Shown here in pieces: positions 43,817-51,397 of a DNA stretch of 54,390 nt; the stretch's first letter is position 1, and each line of letters starts with the position of its first letter. The DNA is from Bradyrhizobium embrapense (GTDB taxonomy: Bacteria; Pseudomonadota; Alphaproteobacteria; Rhizobiales; Xanthobacteraceae): the NCBI RefSeq assembly GCF_001189235.2, contig NZ_LFIP02000019.1, positions 1 through 54,390 of the forward strand, read 5' to 3'. The notes under the pieces are model-generated. The model was not told the origin of the DNA and ran no database searches. It saw nothing but the letters and a program-made list of their open reading frames with translations. The position numbers and the translations under genes are program-made.

Positions 43817-44743
43817 TTACTTGTTCAGGAAATTCAGCGGCAATCCCGGCCGCGGCCAGTCCATCGCGATCAGTTCGCCCTTGCCCGACAGCGTGATGTA
43901 GGCGGTCTTCAGGTCGGGGCCGCCGAATGCGATATTGGTGGTGACGCGGTCACCGGTCGGCACCTGCTCGACCAATGTGCCGTCGGGTGCGATCACCGAG
44001 ATGCAGCCCGAGATCAGCGTCGCGACGCAGACATTGCCCGACGCTTCGACCGCGAGCGAGTCGAACATCTGGTAGCCGCCGAGGCCGGCGATCGGCTTGC
44101 CGCGCTCGCCACGATAGATCACGTCGCGCGGCTTGATGGTGCCGGGCTCGGACACTTCATAGGCCCACAGCCGCGCCGTCGGCGTCTCCGCGATGTAGAC
44201 GGTCTTCTCGTCCGGCGACAGGCCGATGCCGTTGGCCGGCAGGATGCCGTGCACGGCCTCGACGATCTCGTTCATGCCGGGCTTCAGATAATAGAACGCG
44301 CCGACGTCCATCTCGCGGGCGCGGCGCTTGCCGAGATCGGAGAACCACAGGCCGCCGTGTCTGTCGAACACCAGATCGTTCGGCCCGCGCAGCTCGTGCT
44401 CGCCGCACTTCGTCACCACGGTCTCGACCTTGCCCGATTGCAGATCGACGCGCTGGATCGAACCGCCGAGATAATCCTCCGGCTGCGGTCCGGGCATGAT
44501 CAAGTTCTTGGTCGGGATCCAGGAGAAGCCGCCATTGTTGCAGATGTACATTTTGCCGTCGGGGCCGAGCGCGGCGCCATTCGGGCCGCCCGGCACCTTG
44601 GCGACGATCTCCTTGCGCCCGTCGGGATAGACCCGGGTCAGCCGCTGGCCGCGGATTTCGACCAGCACGACCGAACCGTCGGGCATCACGACGGGACCTT
44701 CGGGAAATTCTAGATCGGTGGCGAGAACTCGGATATTGGCCAT
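43817..44743 (-). CDS. SMP-30/gluconolactonase family lactonase
   Basis: A 308-residue six-bladed propeller lactonase (SMP-30/GnlI). The metal-binding Glu is in LEFPEGPVVMPDG; other typical segments are GGPNGAALGPDGKMYICNNG, RGPNDLVFDRHGGLWFSDLG and ANGIGLSPDEKTVYIAETP. It hydrolyses lactones. ATG 44743 (MANIRVLATDLEF) is the family start. With the Baeyer-Villiger type enzyme and the GMC dehydrogenase nearby it may complete an alcohol to hydroxyacid route. Confidence 0.9.
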   Translation of the reverse strand: MANIRVLATDLEFPEGPVVMPDGSVVLVEIRGQRLTRVYPDGRKEIVAKVPGGPNGAALGPDGKMYICNNGGFSWIPTKNLIMPGPQPEDYLGGSIQRVDLQSGKVETVVTKCGEHELRGPNDLVFDRHGGLWFSDLGKRRAREMDVGAFYYLKPGMNEIVEAVHGILPANGIGLSPDEKTVYIAETPTARLWAYEVSEPGTIKPRDVIYRGERGKPIAGLGGYQMFDSLAVEASGNVCVATLISGCISVIAPDGTLVEQVPTGDRVTTNIAFGGPDLKTAYITLSGKGELIAMDWPRPGLPLNFLNK

Positions 44744-45181
44744 GGCATCCTCCCGGCTCGTTGTGCAGGCGGATTCCGAACGGTCCCGCACGCGCAATGC
44801 TGTTGTTTCGTGCTGTTATGGCAAAGGGGGTTTGGCTTGCCAAGCAATCCGGGGCGCAACGCTGCCCGGCGTTGCGGTGGGAAGCCTGCAATGCCGCTCG
44901 GCATCATGCAGAATGGCCACCGGTGTCATCAGCCGCGAGAGCGGGTGGTCCAGTATTCCAGAGACGGCAGTGCTTGAACCGAGAAGCCGCGGCGTACTGG
45001 ATCGCCCGGTCGAGCCGGGCGATGACAGTTGAAGTTGGGGACGCGGCTTAGCGTTCTTGTCGCATCTCTCCAGATGTCATTCCGGGGCGCGCCACTTGGC
45101 GCGAGCCCGGAATCCATTGGGCCACAGAATTGAGCACCGGGGAATGACGATGGAGAGGAAGGTCGCGGCACCGCGATCGCG
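44744..45181. other. Intergenic region with dispersed repeat
   Basis: No gene is seen. Positions 45075-45149 hold a repeat listed below; the rest is unremarkable. Confidence 0.4.
45075..45149. repeat. TGTCATTCCGGGGC dispersed repeat
   Basis: TGTCATTCCGGGGCGCG ... GCGCGAGCCCGGAATCCATT ... GGGGAATGACG is an inverted-ended intergenic unit of a class common in this bacterial group. Confidence 0.75.
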
Positions 45182-46069
45182 CTAGCTCAGCGAGCCGGCA
45201 TGCACCCACCAGCCGGGATGCCCGGCGCGGAGCTGTTCGCCGGCGGCCTCCGCGTCGGCATCGGTGGCAAAGACCGCAAAGCAGGTCGCGCCGGAGCCCG
45301 ACATGCGCACCAGACGAGCGCCCGTGGTCGCGCGCAGCGCGGACAGGACGTCGCTGATGACCGGCTCGATGCGCGCGGCCGGGGCTTCGAGATCATTGGT
45401 GCCGCGCGACAGCGCCGCGATCCAGTCGTCGACCGCCCGGCCGGCCTCTGGCCAATCCTGCGCCTGCATCATCACATCGGTAGCGCCGATCAGGAGCTCG
45501 CCATGGCGCAGGCCGAGCGCATTGAAGACATCCTTGGTTGCAACCGGCACGCGCGGATTGACCAGCACCGCGGGCATCTTCGGCAGATCGAGCGGCAGCA
45601 GGCCCTCGCCGACGCCGGTCATGTCGCAGGCGCGCGAGGCGACGCACACCGGCACGTCGGCGCCGGTCTGCAGCGCGACTTCCATGATCCTGCTGTCGTC
45701 GAGCGAGAGCTCGTTGAGCCGCGCCAAAAGCCGCAGCGCCGCCGCGGCATCTGCCGAGCCGCCGCCGATGCCGGCCGCAACGGGCAGCACCTTCTCCAGC
45801 GTGAAGTGGCCGACCTCGAGATCCGCGACGCGTTCGCCGAGCAGGCGTGCGGCCTTGAGCACCAGATTGTCAGATGTATCGCCGCAGGCATGGGCCAGCG
45901 GTCCCAGCATCGCGAGGGACAGCTCGGGGCCCGGCTCCAGCGTGAGACGATCGGCGCAATCGGCAAACGCGACCACACTCTCCAGGTCGTGAAACCCATC
46001 GACGCGCCGTCCGACAACCCTGAGCGTCAGGTTGACCTTGGCACGCCCTTCTTCAATCAGCGCCGGCAC
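45182..46069 (-). CDS. ispE: 4-diphosphocytidyl-2-C-methyl-D-erythritol kinase
   Basis: The fourth enzyme of the methylerythritol phosphate route to isoprenoids; it phosphorylates CDP-methylerythritol with ATP. A GHMP kinase of 295 residues, with Lys11 in GRAKVNLTLRV and the ATP loop PVAAGIGGGSADAAAAL at 96-112. The third motif is RLVRMSGSGATCFAVF. A start at ATG 46069 is standard. The stop TAG lies in CTAGCTCAG. The upstream region contains a long hairpin (46094-46126) and repeat. Essential gene; no other isoprenoid gene is in view. Confidence 0.95.
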   Translation of the reverse strand: MPALIEEGRAKVNLTLRVVGRRVDGFHDLESVVAFADCADRLTLEPGPELSLAMLGPLAHACGDTSDNLVLKAARLLGERVADLEVGHFTLEKVLPVAAGIGGGSADAAAALRLLARLNELSLDDSRIMEVALQTGADVPVCVASRACDMTGVGEGLLPLDLPKMPAVLVNPRVPVATKDVFNALGLRHGELLIGATDVMMQAQDWPEAGRAVDDWIAALSRGTNDLEAPAARIEPVISDVLSALRATTGARLVRMSGSGATCFAVFATDADAEAAGEQLRAGHPGWWVHAGSLS

Positions 46070-46093
46070 GGCGATAAACCCCTAAAAACAAAC

Positions 46094-46126
46094 ATCGTGT
46101 GCGATTAGCGTAAATCGCCACACGAT
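46094..46126. repeat. Hairpin in the ispE leader region
   Basis: ATCGTGTG-CGATT and AATCG-C-CACACGAT form a 13-pair stem with one bulge and a six-to-seven-base loop. It lies 25 bases upstream of the ispE start codon on the opposite side, and could be a 5' UTR structure or operator. Confidence 0.5.
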
Positions 46127-46186
46127 CCTATCCCTTTGTTTGGATAGAAATTCCGCGGTTTTGGCATGCGCCTGAAGCACACCCAC

Positions 46187-46294
46187 CGTCATGCCCGGGC
46201 TTGACCCGGGCATCCATCAACCGAAACTTCATCTCGCGAACGGGATGGATGGTCACGAAGGGGATGGATGGCCGGGTCAAGCCCGGCCATGACG
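46187..46294. repeat. CGTCATGCCCGGGCTTGAC dispersed repeat
   Basis: CGTCATGCCCGGGCTTGACC begins the unit; GGTCAAGCCCGGCCATGACG ends it as an inverted copy. In between are three copies of GGATGG-type sequence (CGGGATGGATGG, GGGGATGGATGG). I recognise this as a common rhizobial repeat. Confidence 0.8.
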
Positions 46295-46374
46295 ATTTGG
46301 AAACGCCGATGCCCGGGACAAGGCCCAGGCATCACGTCTCAATTGGCAATGCACCCTGGCGGCTATACCGGACC

Positions 46375-48162
46375 CTAGCCGCCCTTGCCGTCGTCGTCCT
46401 TCTTCTTGTCGGCGGAGGCGGCGTTCGAGGTGTCGTCCGGCAGGCCGTTGTCGATCTTGGCCTGGATCTTCGGCAGCTCTTCCGGCTCGGGCTTGAGGTC
46501 GCGGGCATGCGCCCACTGGAATTTGGCTTCCAGGGTGCGGCCGACACGCCAATACGCGTCGCCGAGATGGTCGTTGATGGTCGGATCTTCCGGCTTCAGG
46601 TCGATCGCGCGTTCGAGATTCTTCACCGCCTCGTCGTAATTGCCGATGCGATAATAGGCCCAGCCGAGGGAATCGACGATGTAGCCGTCGTCAGGACGCT
46701 GATCGACGGCGCGCTTGATCATCTTCATGCCTTCGTCGAGGTTGATGCCCTGGTCGATCCAGGAATAGCCGAGATAGTTCAGCACATGCGGCTGCTCGGG
46801 CTGCAGCTCGAGCGCCTTGCGCATGTCGGCCTCGGCCTTGTTCCACTGCTTGGAGCGCTCCTCGCAGATGCCGCGGTAGTAGTAGGTGACCCAGGCGTTC
46901 TTGTCGCCGCTGGCGGCCGGCAGCGCGTCGATCGCCTGCGAATAGGTGGTGGCGCAGTCGGCGAACTTCTTGCGGCCGCGCTCGATATTGCCGAGCGCCA
47001 GGATTGCCTCGATGTCCTTCGGCTGATCGGCGGTGACTTCCTTGAGGATCTTGATCGCCTCGTCGCTGCGGTCGGCGGCGTCGAGATTGGTCGCGAGCTG
47101 GATCTGGGCGTTGCGCTTCAGCGGCGAGGACGCCGGCATCCGCTCATAGACCTTGATCGCCATCTGCGGCTTCTTCACCGATTCATAGAGATCGGCGAGC
47201 GACAGCAGCGCCAGCGGATGGTTCGGCTGCAGATAGAGCGCGAGCTGCAGATAGACCAGCGCGAGGTCCTCGCCGCCGCGGCGGGTCAGCGTCGCACCGA
47301 TGCCGTACAGCGCCTCGGCGGCGCCGGCCTGCGGTGAATCGACCAGCGGCGGCAGCTTCTTGCCGGCCTTGGACTCCTTGATGCCTTCAAGCACCAGCGG
47401 ATGCCGCGGCAGCTTCTTGTCGAACGCCTCGTATATCGCGGTCGCGGCGGCGGCATCCTTGTTGCGCGAGGTCCAGCGCGCGTATTCGTCGACCGAGCGC
47501 AGCATCGAATCGTCGAGCTTGTAGACCTTCTCGAAGCGGGTCCCGGCATCCTTCTCCTTGCCGGACAGCTCGTAGATCATGCCGGCGTGCAGATCCTTGA
47601 AGATCGGATACCACTCGGGGCCGGTCAGCTTGTCGATCGAGGCGACCGCGCCCTTGCTGTCGCCGGCGCCATAGGCGGCCCAGGCCGACAGCAGCGTCGC
47701 CACGAGATCGGTGATCGGGCCGCGCACCGACTGGTTGATGTTGGACTGCGCGGCGGCGTATTTCTTCAGCTTGAGGTCGCGCACGCCGACGACGAGGCGG
47801 GCGACGCGGTTGGCCTTGTCCTGGGTCAGGATGCGGTCGGCGAGCTTCACTGCCTCATCGATGTCGCCGTCGGCGAGCGAGGAGATGAAGGCGCGGTCGA
47901 GCAGCTCGGAATTCTTCGGGTCGGTGCGCAGCGCCGAGCGGTAGAACGCCGCAGCCGAGGCCGCATCGCGCTCGACACTGGCGTGGCGGGCGGCGAGATA
48001 GCTGCCGGCCGTGGTCAGCGACTTCAGGTCCGTCTTGGACGGGAATTGCGCGGCATTGTCGGTCGGATGGTCGGGCGTCTGCGCCGCCAGCTGCGCAGGC
48101 ACGACAAGCGCCGCGGCAGCTAGAACGGCAATCGTCAGGCGGTTGAAACGGGTGGACAGCAT
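46375..48162 (-). CDS. Exported TPR-repeat protein
   Basis: A 595-residue exported protein with a signal peptide (LTIAVLAAAALVVPAQLAAQ, cleavage near AAQ-TPD) and many tetratricopeptide repeats, for example AEDMR-like AEADMRKALELQPEQPHVLN, then YLGYSWIDQGINLDEGMKMI and DSLGWAYYRIGNYDEAVKNL with ERAIDLKPEDPTINDHLGDA. It is a periplasmic or lipoprotein-like scaffold; similar proteins in Bradyrhizobium lie next to ispE. ATG 48162 follows GTG and is taken from the signal peptide. It is upstream of ispE in the same direction. Confidence 0.9.
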   Translation of the reverse strand: MLSTRFNRLTIAVLAAAALVVPAQLAAQTPDHPTDNAAQFPSKTDLKSLTTAGSYLAARHASVERDAASAAAFYRSALRTDPKNSELLDRAFISSLADGDIDEAVKLADRILTQDKANRVARLVVGVRDLKLKKYAAAQSNINQSVRGPITDLVATLLSAWAAYGAGDSKGAVASIDKLTGPEWYPIFKDLHAGMIYELSGKEKDAGTRFEKVYKLDDSMLRSVDEYARWTSRNKDAAAATAIYEAFDKKLPRHPLVLEGIKESKAGKKLPPLVDSPQAGAAEALYGIGATLTRRGGEDLALVYLQLALYLQPNHPLALLSLADLYESVKKPQMAIKVYERMPASSPLKRNAQIQLATNLDAADRSDEAIKILKEVTADQPKDIEAILALGNIERGRKKFADCATTYSQAIDALPAASGDKNAWVTYYYRGICEERSKQWNKAEADMRKALELQPEQPHVLNYLGYSWIDQGINLDEGMKMIKRAVDQRPDDGYIVDSLGWAYYRIGNYDEAVKNLERAIDLKPEDPTINDHLGDAYWRVGRTLEAKFQWAHARDLKPEPEELPKIQAKIDNGLPDDTSNAASADKKKDDDGKGG

Positions 48163-48626
48163 CACGGTCGCCTTGCTCCAGGGGTTTAAGGCCACGAAGG
48201 ATTTACGGCCAAGATCTTCGCGACGAGATCTTCGCGACAAGATCCTGCGATCAGTCTCAAAATGCGAACCCAAGCGGCGGCATCATGGCGAGCGACAATG
48301 CCGCTTCTGGCTTTTATCCGCAAGGATCGCCCGGAGGTAACCCATGCCGAATCAATCGGCAGATTAGGCCCTTACGCCCGCCGATCCAGCCAGCCGCACC
48401 GCAAGACGCCTCCACTATGGCGGTATCGTGACCGGGCCCGGCATATTCGCGGGCGGAAGCAAAAAGCGTCTCGGGAGGCCCGCCACACGGCCAGTTCCAC
48501 CTCTCCCACAAAGGGAGGGAAGAGGAGTGCAGGGACCGGCTGTCCCCGCCTCACGCAAATGTGGTCGGCCGTCTCGCCCTACCCTTGGCCCTACCCTTGG
48601 CCCTACCCTTGGCCCTACCCTTGACC
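48163..48626. other. Intergenic region between TPR and ETF-QO genes
   Basis: No gene is seen in the first 400 bases. The end is the 12-base tandem repeat at 48576-48623. Confidence 0.4.
48576..48623. repeat. Four copies of a 12-base tandem repeat
   Basis: GCCCTACCCTTG is repeated four times exactly, followed by ACCTTAC. It ends three bases from the ETF-QO stop codon (48627-48629), on the downstream side. A short VNTR. Confidence 0.92.
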
Positions 48627-50285
48627 TTACATCGCCTCGTAGTTCGGACCGCCGCCGCCCTCCGGAGGAACCCAGGTGATGTTGCCGTTGGGGTCCTTCA
48701 CGTCGCAGGTTTTGCAGTGGACGCAGTTCTGGGCGTTGATCTGGAAACGCGGGCCTGCGGATTCCTCGACCCACTCATAGACGCCGGCCGGGCAATAGCG
48801 GTTGGAGGGACCGGCGAACACGTCGTGCTCGGAGGTCTTCTGCAGGTTCATGTCGGCGACCTTGAGATGGACCGGCTGGTCCTCCTCATGGTTGGTGTTG
48901 GACAGGAACACCGACGACAGCTTGTCGAACGTGATCTTGCCGTCCGGCTTCGGATAGGCAATCGGCTGGTGCTGCTTGGCAGGATCGAGCGTCTTGCGGT
49001 CCGGCTTGGCGTGCGACTGGGTGCCGAACAGTGAGAAGCCGAGCGTGTTGCACCACATGTCGAAGCCGGAGAGCGCCATGCCGAGCAGGTTGCCGAACTT
49101 CGACAACAACGGCTTGGCATTGCGGACCTTGAACAGGTCCTTGCCGATCGCGGACGAGCGCCAGGCATTCTCGTATTCGACGAGCTCGTCATTGGCGCGT
49201 CCGGCACCGAGCGCGGCCGCGACATGTTCGGCGGCGAGCATGCCCGAGCCCATCGCATTGTGGACGCCCTTGATGCGCGGCACGTTGACGAAGCCGGCCG
49301 CGCAGCCGATCAGCGCACCGCCCGGGAAGGAGAGCCGCGGCACCGACTGGTAGCCGCCCTCGGTGATGGCGCGCGCACCATAAGCGAGCCGCTTGCCGCC
49401 TTCGAACAGCTCGCGGATATCGGGATGCGTCTTCATCCGCTGGAATTCGTCGAACGGCGACAGATACGGGTCGTTGTAGTTCAGATGCACGACGAAGCCG
49501 ACCGCGACGCGGTTGTCGTCGTAGTGATAGAGGAACGAGCCGCCGCCGGTCTTGTCGTTCAGCGGCCAGCCCAGCGTATGCTGCACCCGGCCCTTCTTGT
49601 GCTTCGCCGGATCGATCTGCCAGACCTCCTTGAGCCCGATGCCGAATTTTGGCGGCTCGGAGTTGGCATCGAGCTTGAACTTCGCGATCAGCTGCTTCGA
49701 CAGCGAGCCGCGCGCGCCTTCGGCGAACAGCGTGTATTTGCCGAGCAGCTCCATGCCGCGGGTGTAGGAATCCTTGTGGCTGCCGTCCTTGGCGATGCCC
49801 ATATCGCCGGTCGCGATGCCGCGCACCGCGCCCTTGTCGTCATAGAGCACTTCAGCGGCGGCAAAGCCCGGATAGATCTCGACGCCGAGCGCTTCCGCCT
49901 TCGGCGCCAGCCAGCGACAGACATTGCCGAGCGAGCCGATGTAGTTGTGATGGTTGTGCATCAACGGCGGCATGATGAAGTTCGGAATCCGGAACCAGCC
50001 CTGCGACGTCGCCCAGTAGAAGCGGTCGCTCGTGACCTGTGTCTTGAGCGGACAATCGGCATCCTCGCGCCAGTCGGGGATGAGCTTGTCGAGGCCGGCC
50101 GGATCGATCACTGCACCCGACAGGATGTGCGCACCGACCTCGGAGCCTTTCTCCACCACGACGATCGAGAGCTCGGGATTGAGCTGCTTGAGCCGGATCG
50201 CGGCCGACAGGCCCGACGGGCCGGCGCCGACGATGACGACATCGAATTCCATAGACTCGCGCGGGGGAAGGTCTTCAGCACTCAT
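48627..50285 (-). CDS. Electron transfer flavoprotein-ubiquinone oxidoreductase
   Basis: A 552-residue inner-membrane associated enzyme that moves electrons from ETF (fatty acid and amino acid oxidation) to ubiquinone. FAD binding is in EFDVVIVGAGPSGLSAAIRL. The C-terminal [4Fe-4S] cluster is YCPAGVYEW plus NCVHCKTCDVKDPNGNITWV. Length and motifs match bacterial ETF-QO. The start is ATG 50285; an Irr-like dyad lies just upstream at 50304. No ETF subunits are in view. Confidence 0.95.
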   Translation of the reverse strand: MSAEDLPPRESMEFDVVIVGAGPSGLSAAIRLKQLNPELSIVVVEKGSEVGAHILSGAVIDPAGLDKLIPDWREDADCPLKTQVTSDRFYWATSQGWFRIPNFIMPPLMHNHHNYIGSLGNVCRWLAPKAEALGVEIYPGFAAAEVLYDDKGAVRGIATGDMGIAKDGSHKDSYTRGMELLGKYTLFAEGARGSLSKQLIAKFKLDANSEPPKFGIGLKEVWQIDPAKHKKGRVQHTLGWPLNDKTGGGSFLYHYDDNRVAVGFVVHLNYNDPYLSPFDEFQRMKTHPDIRELFEGGKRLAYGARAITEGGYQSVPRLSFPGGALIGCAAGFVNVPRIKGVHNAMGSGMLAAEHVAAALGAGRANDELVEYENAWRSSAIGKDLFKVRNAKPLLSKFGNLLGMALSGFDMWCNTLGFSLFGTQSHAKPDRKTLDPAKQHQPIAYPKPDGKITFDKLSSVFLSNTNHEEDQPVHLKVADMNLQKTSEHDVFAGPSNRYCPAGVYEWVEESAGPRFQINAQNCVHCKTCDVKDPNGNITWVPPEGGGGPNYEAM

Positions 50286-50469
50286 GATCTTGGTCTCAGC
50301 CCATTGAGAACGCTTCTAAGCTTTTCAAAAGTCGTTGTTTCCGATTTTTGGCGGAAGGACAACCATGGAATTGCGCCTCGCCGCCTTTGCACGGTCCGGA
50401 TACCTCAGGAGAATAATCTTTTCCGAAATCGAGCCTCCACTTTTCTCCACCATGCTCTAGATTGCGCCG
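50286..50469. other. Divergent intergenic region
   Basis: Contains the ETF-QO iron-type site and, at 50430-50460, a decayed repeat ending ACCATGCTCTAG. No gene is present. Confidence 0.4.
50304..50320. promoter_or_regulatory. Irr-like iron control element upstream of ETF-QO
   Basis: TTGAGAACGCTTCTAAG differs from the bfr element TTTAGAATGCTTCTAAA at only three positions. It lies 19-35 bases upstream of the ETF-QO start codon, where a bound repressor would block transcription. Confidence 0.6.
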
Positions 50470-51285
50470 ATGGCCCTGATGCCCGAGCCCACCCCTACAC
50501 TGCAGCAATTGCTGGCCTTTTACCTCGAGGCCGGGGTCGATTGCGCGCTCGGCGACGAGCCGATCAACCGGCTGGAAGAGCCCGAGCCAGTTCCCGCCCC
50601 GGCCGCGCCGCGTCCAGCCGCGCTCAATCCGCTGCGCCCGCCACCGATGCCGGCCGTTCCGCGCAGCGAAATCACCATCGCGCCGGACGCGGCGATCGCC
50701 TCCGCACGCGAGGCCGCACGCACCGCTCCGACACTTGAAGCCTTGCGCACGCTGATGGAGACGTTCGACGGCTGCGCGCTGAAGCACACCGCGACCCGGC
50801 TGGTGTTCGCCGACGGCAATCCACAGGCGCGCGTGATGTTCGTCGGCGAGGCGCCGGGCCGCGACGAGGACATCGAGGGGCTGCCGTTCGTCGGCCGCTC
50901 CGGCAAGCTGCTCGACCGCATGATCGCTGCGATCGGGCTCGATCGCAGCAAGGCCTATATCGCTAATGTCATCCCGTGGCGGCCTCCGGGCAACCGCACG
51001 CCGACGCCGCAGGAGACGCAGGTGTGCCTGCCCTTCATCCAGCGCCATATCGAGCTGGTCGATCCCGACGTGCTGGTGACGCTCGGCAATCCCTCGACCC
51101 AGGCGCTGCTCGGCACCCGCGAGGGCATCATGCGCACGCGAGGCAAATGGATCGACTACGACACCGGCACGCGCACGATCCGCGCCGTCGCGACCTTCCA
51201 TCCGGCCTATCTGCTGCGCTCACCGTCCTACAAGAGATTGTCGTGGCAGGACTTGCGCGCGATCGCGAAGGTGCTCGCTTCGTAG
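50470..51285 (+). CDS. Uracil-DNA glycosylase, family-4-like without full Fe-S ligands
   Basis: A 271-residue DNA repair enzyme that excises uracil. The active-site motifs of family 4 are present: GEAPGRDED at 126-134 and HPAYLLRSP at 244-252. In family 4, four cysteines hold a [4Fe-4S] cluster; here only Cys102 (DGCALK) and Cys186 (TQVCLPF) are found, and Trp170 replaces the third (NVIPWRPPGNR). Bradyrhizobium diazoefficiens has a described class of UDG lacking the cluster (from memory); this protein fits. The N-terminal 60 residues are Pro/Ala-rich. Confidence 0.9.
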   Translation: MALMPEPTPTLQQLLAFYLEAGVDCALGDEPINRLEEPEPVPAPAAPRPAALNPLRPPPMPAVPRSEITIAPDAAIASAREAARTAPTLEALRTLMETFDGCALKHTATRLVFADGNPQARVMFVGEAPGRDEDIEGLPFVGRSGKLLDRMIAAIGLDRSKAYIANVIPWRPPGNRTPTPQETQVCLPFIQRHIELVDPDVLVTLGNPSTQALLGTREGIMRTRGKWIDYDTGTRTIRAVATFHPAYLLRSPSYKRLSWQDLRAIAKVLAS

Positions 51286-51300
51286 GAAGGTGCTGCTTCG

Positions 51301-51383
51301 CAGGATGGGTAGAGCGCTGTGAAACCCATCATTAGCGCAGCCGGCGTGAATGGATGGGTTTCGCTGCGCTCTACCCATCCTAC
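51301..51383. repeat. Inverted repeat ATGGGTAGAGCG ... CGCTCTACCCAT
   Basis: AGGATGGGTAGAGCG and CGCTCTACCCATCCT are inverted copies, with GAAACCCATC ... GATGGGTTTC as a nested pair. It separates convergent UDG and membrane-protein genes, and could act as a terminator or a mobile repeat. Confidence 0.85.
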
Positions 51384-51397
51384 AGACCGACTGATTC

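Noticed and set aside
48576..48623. Possible CRISPR-like array
   Set aside because: The units are 12 bases, contiguous and without spacers; it is a simple tandem repeat.
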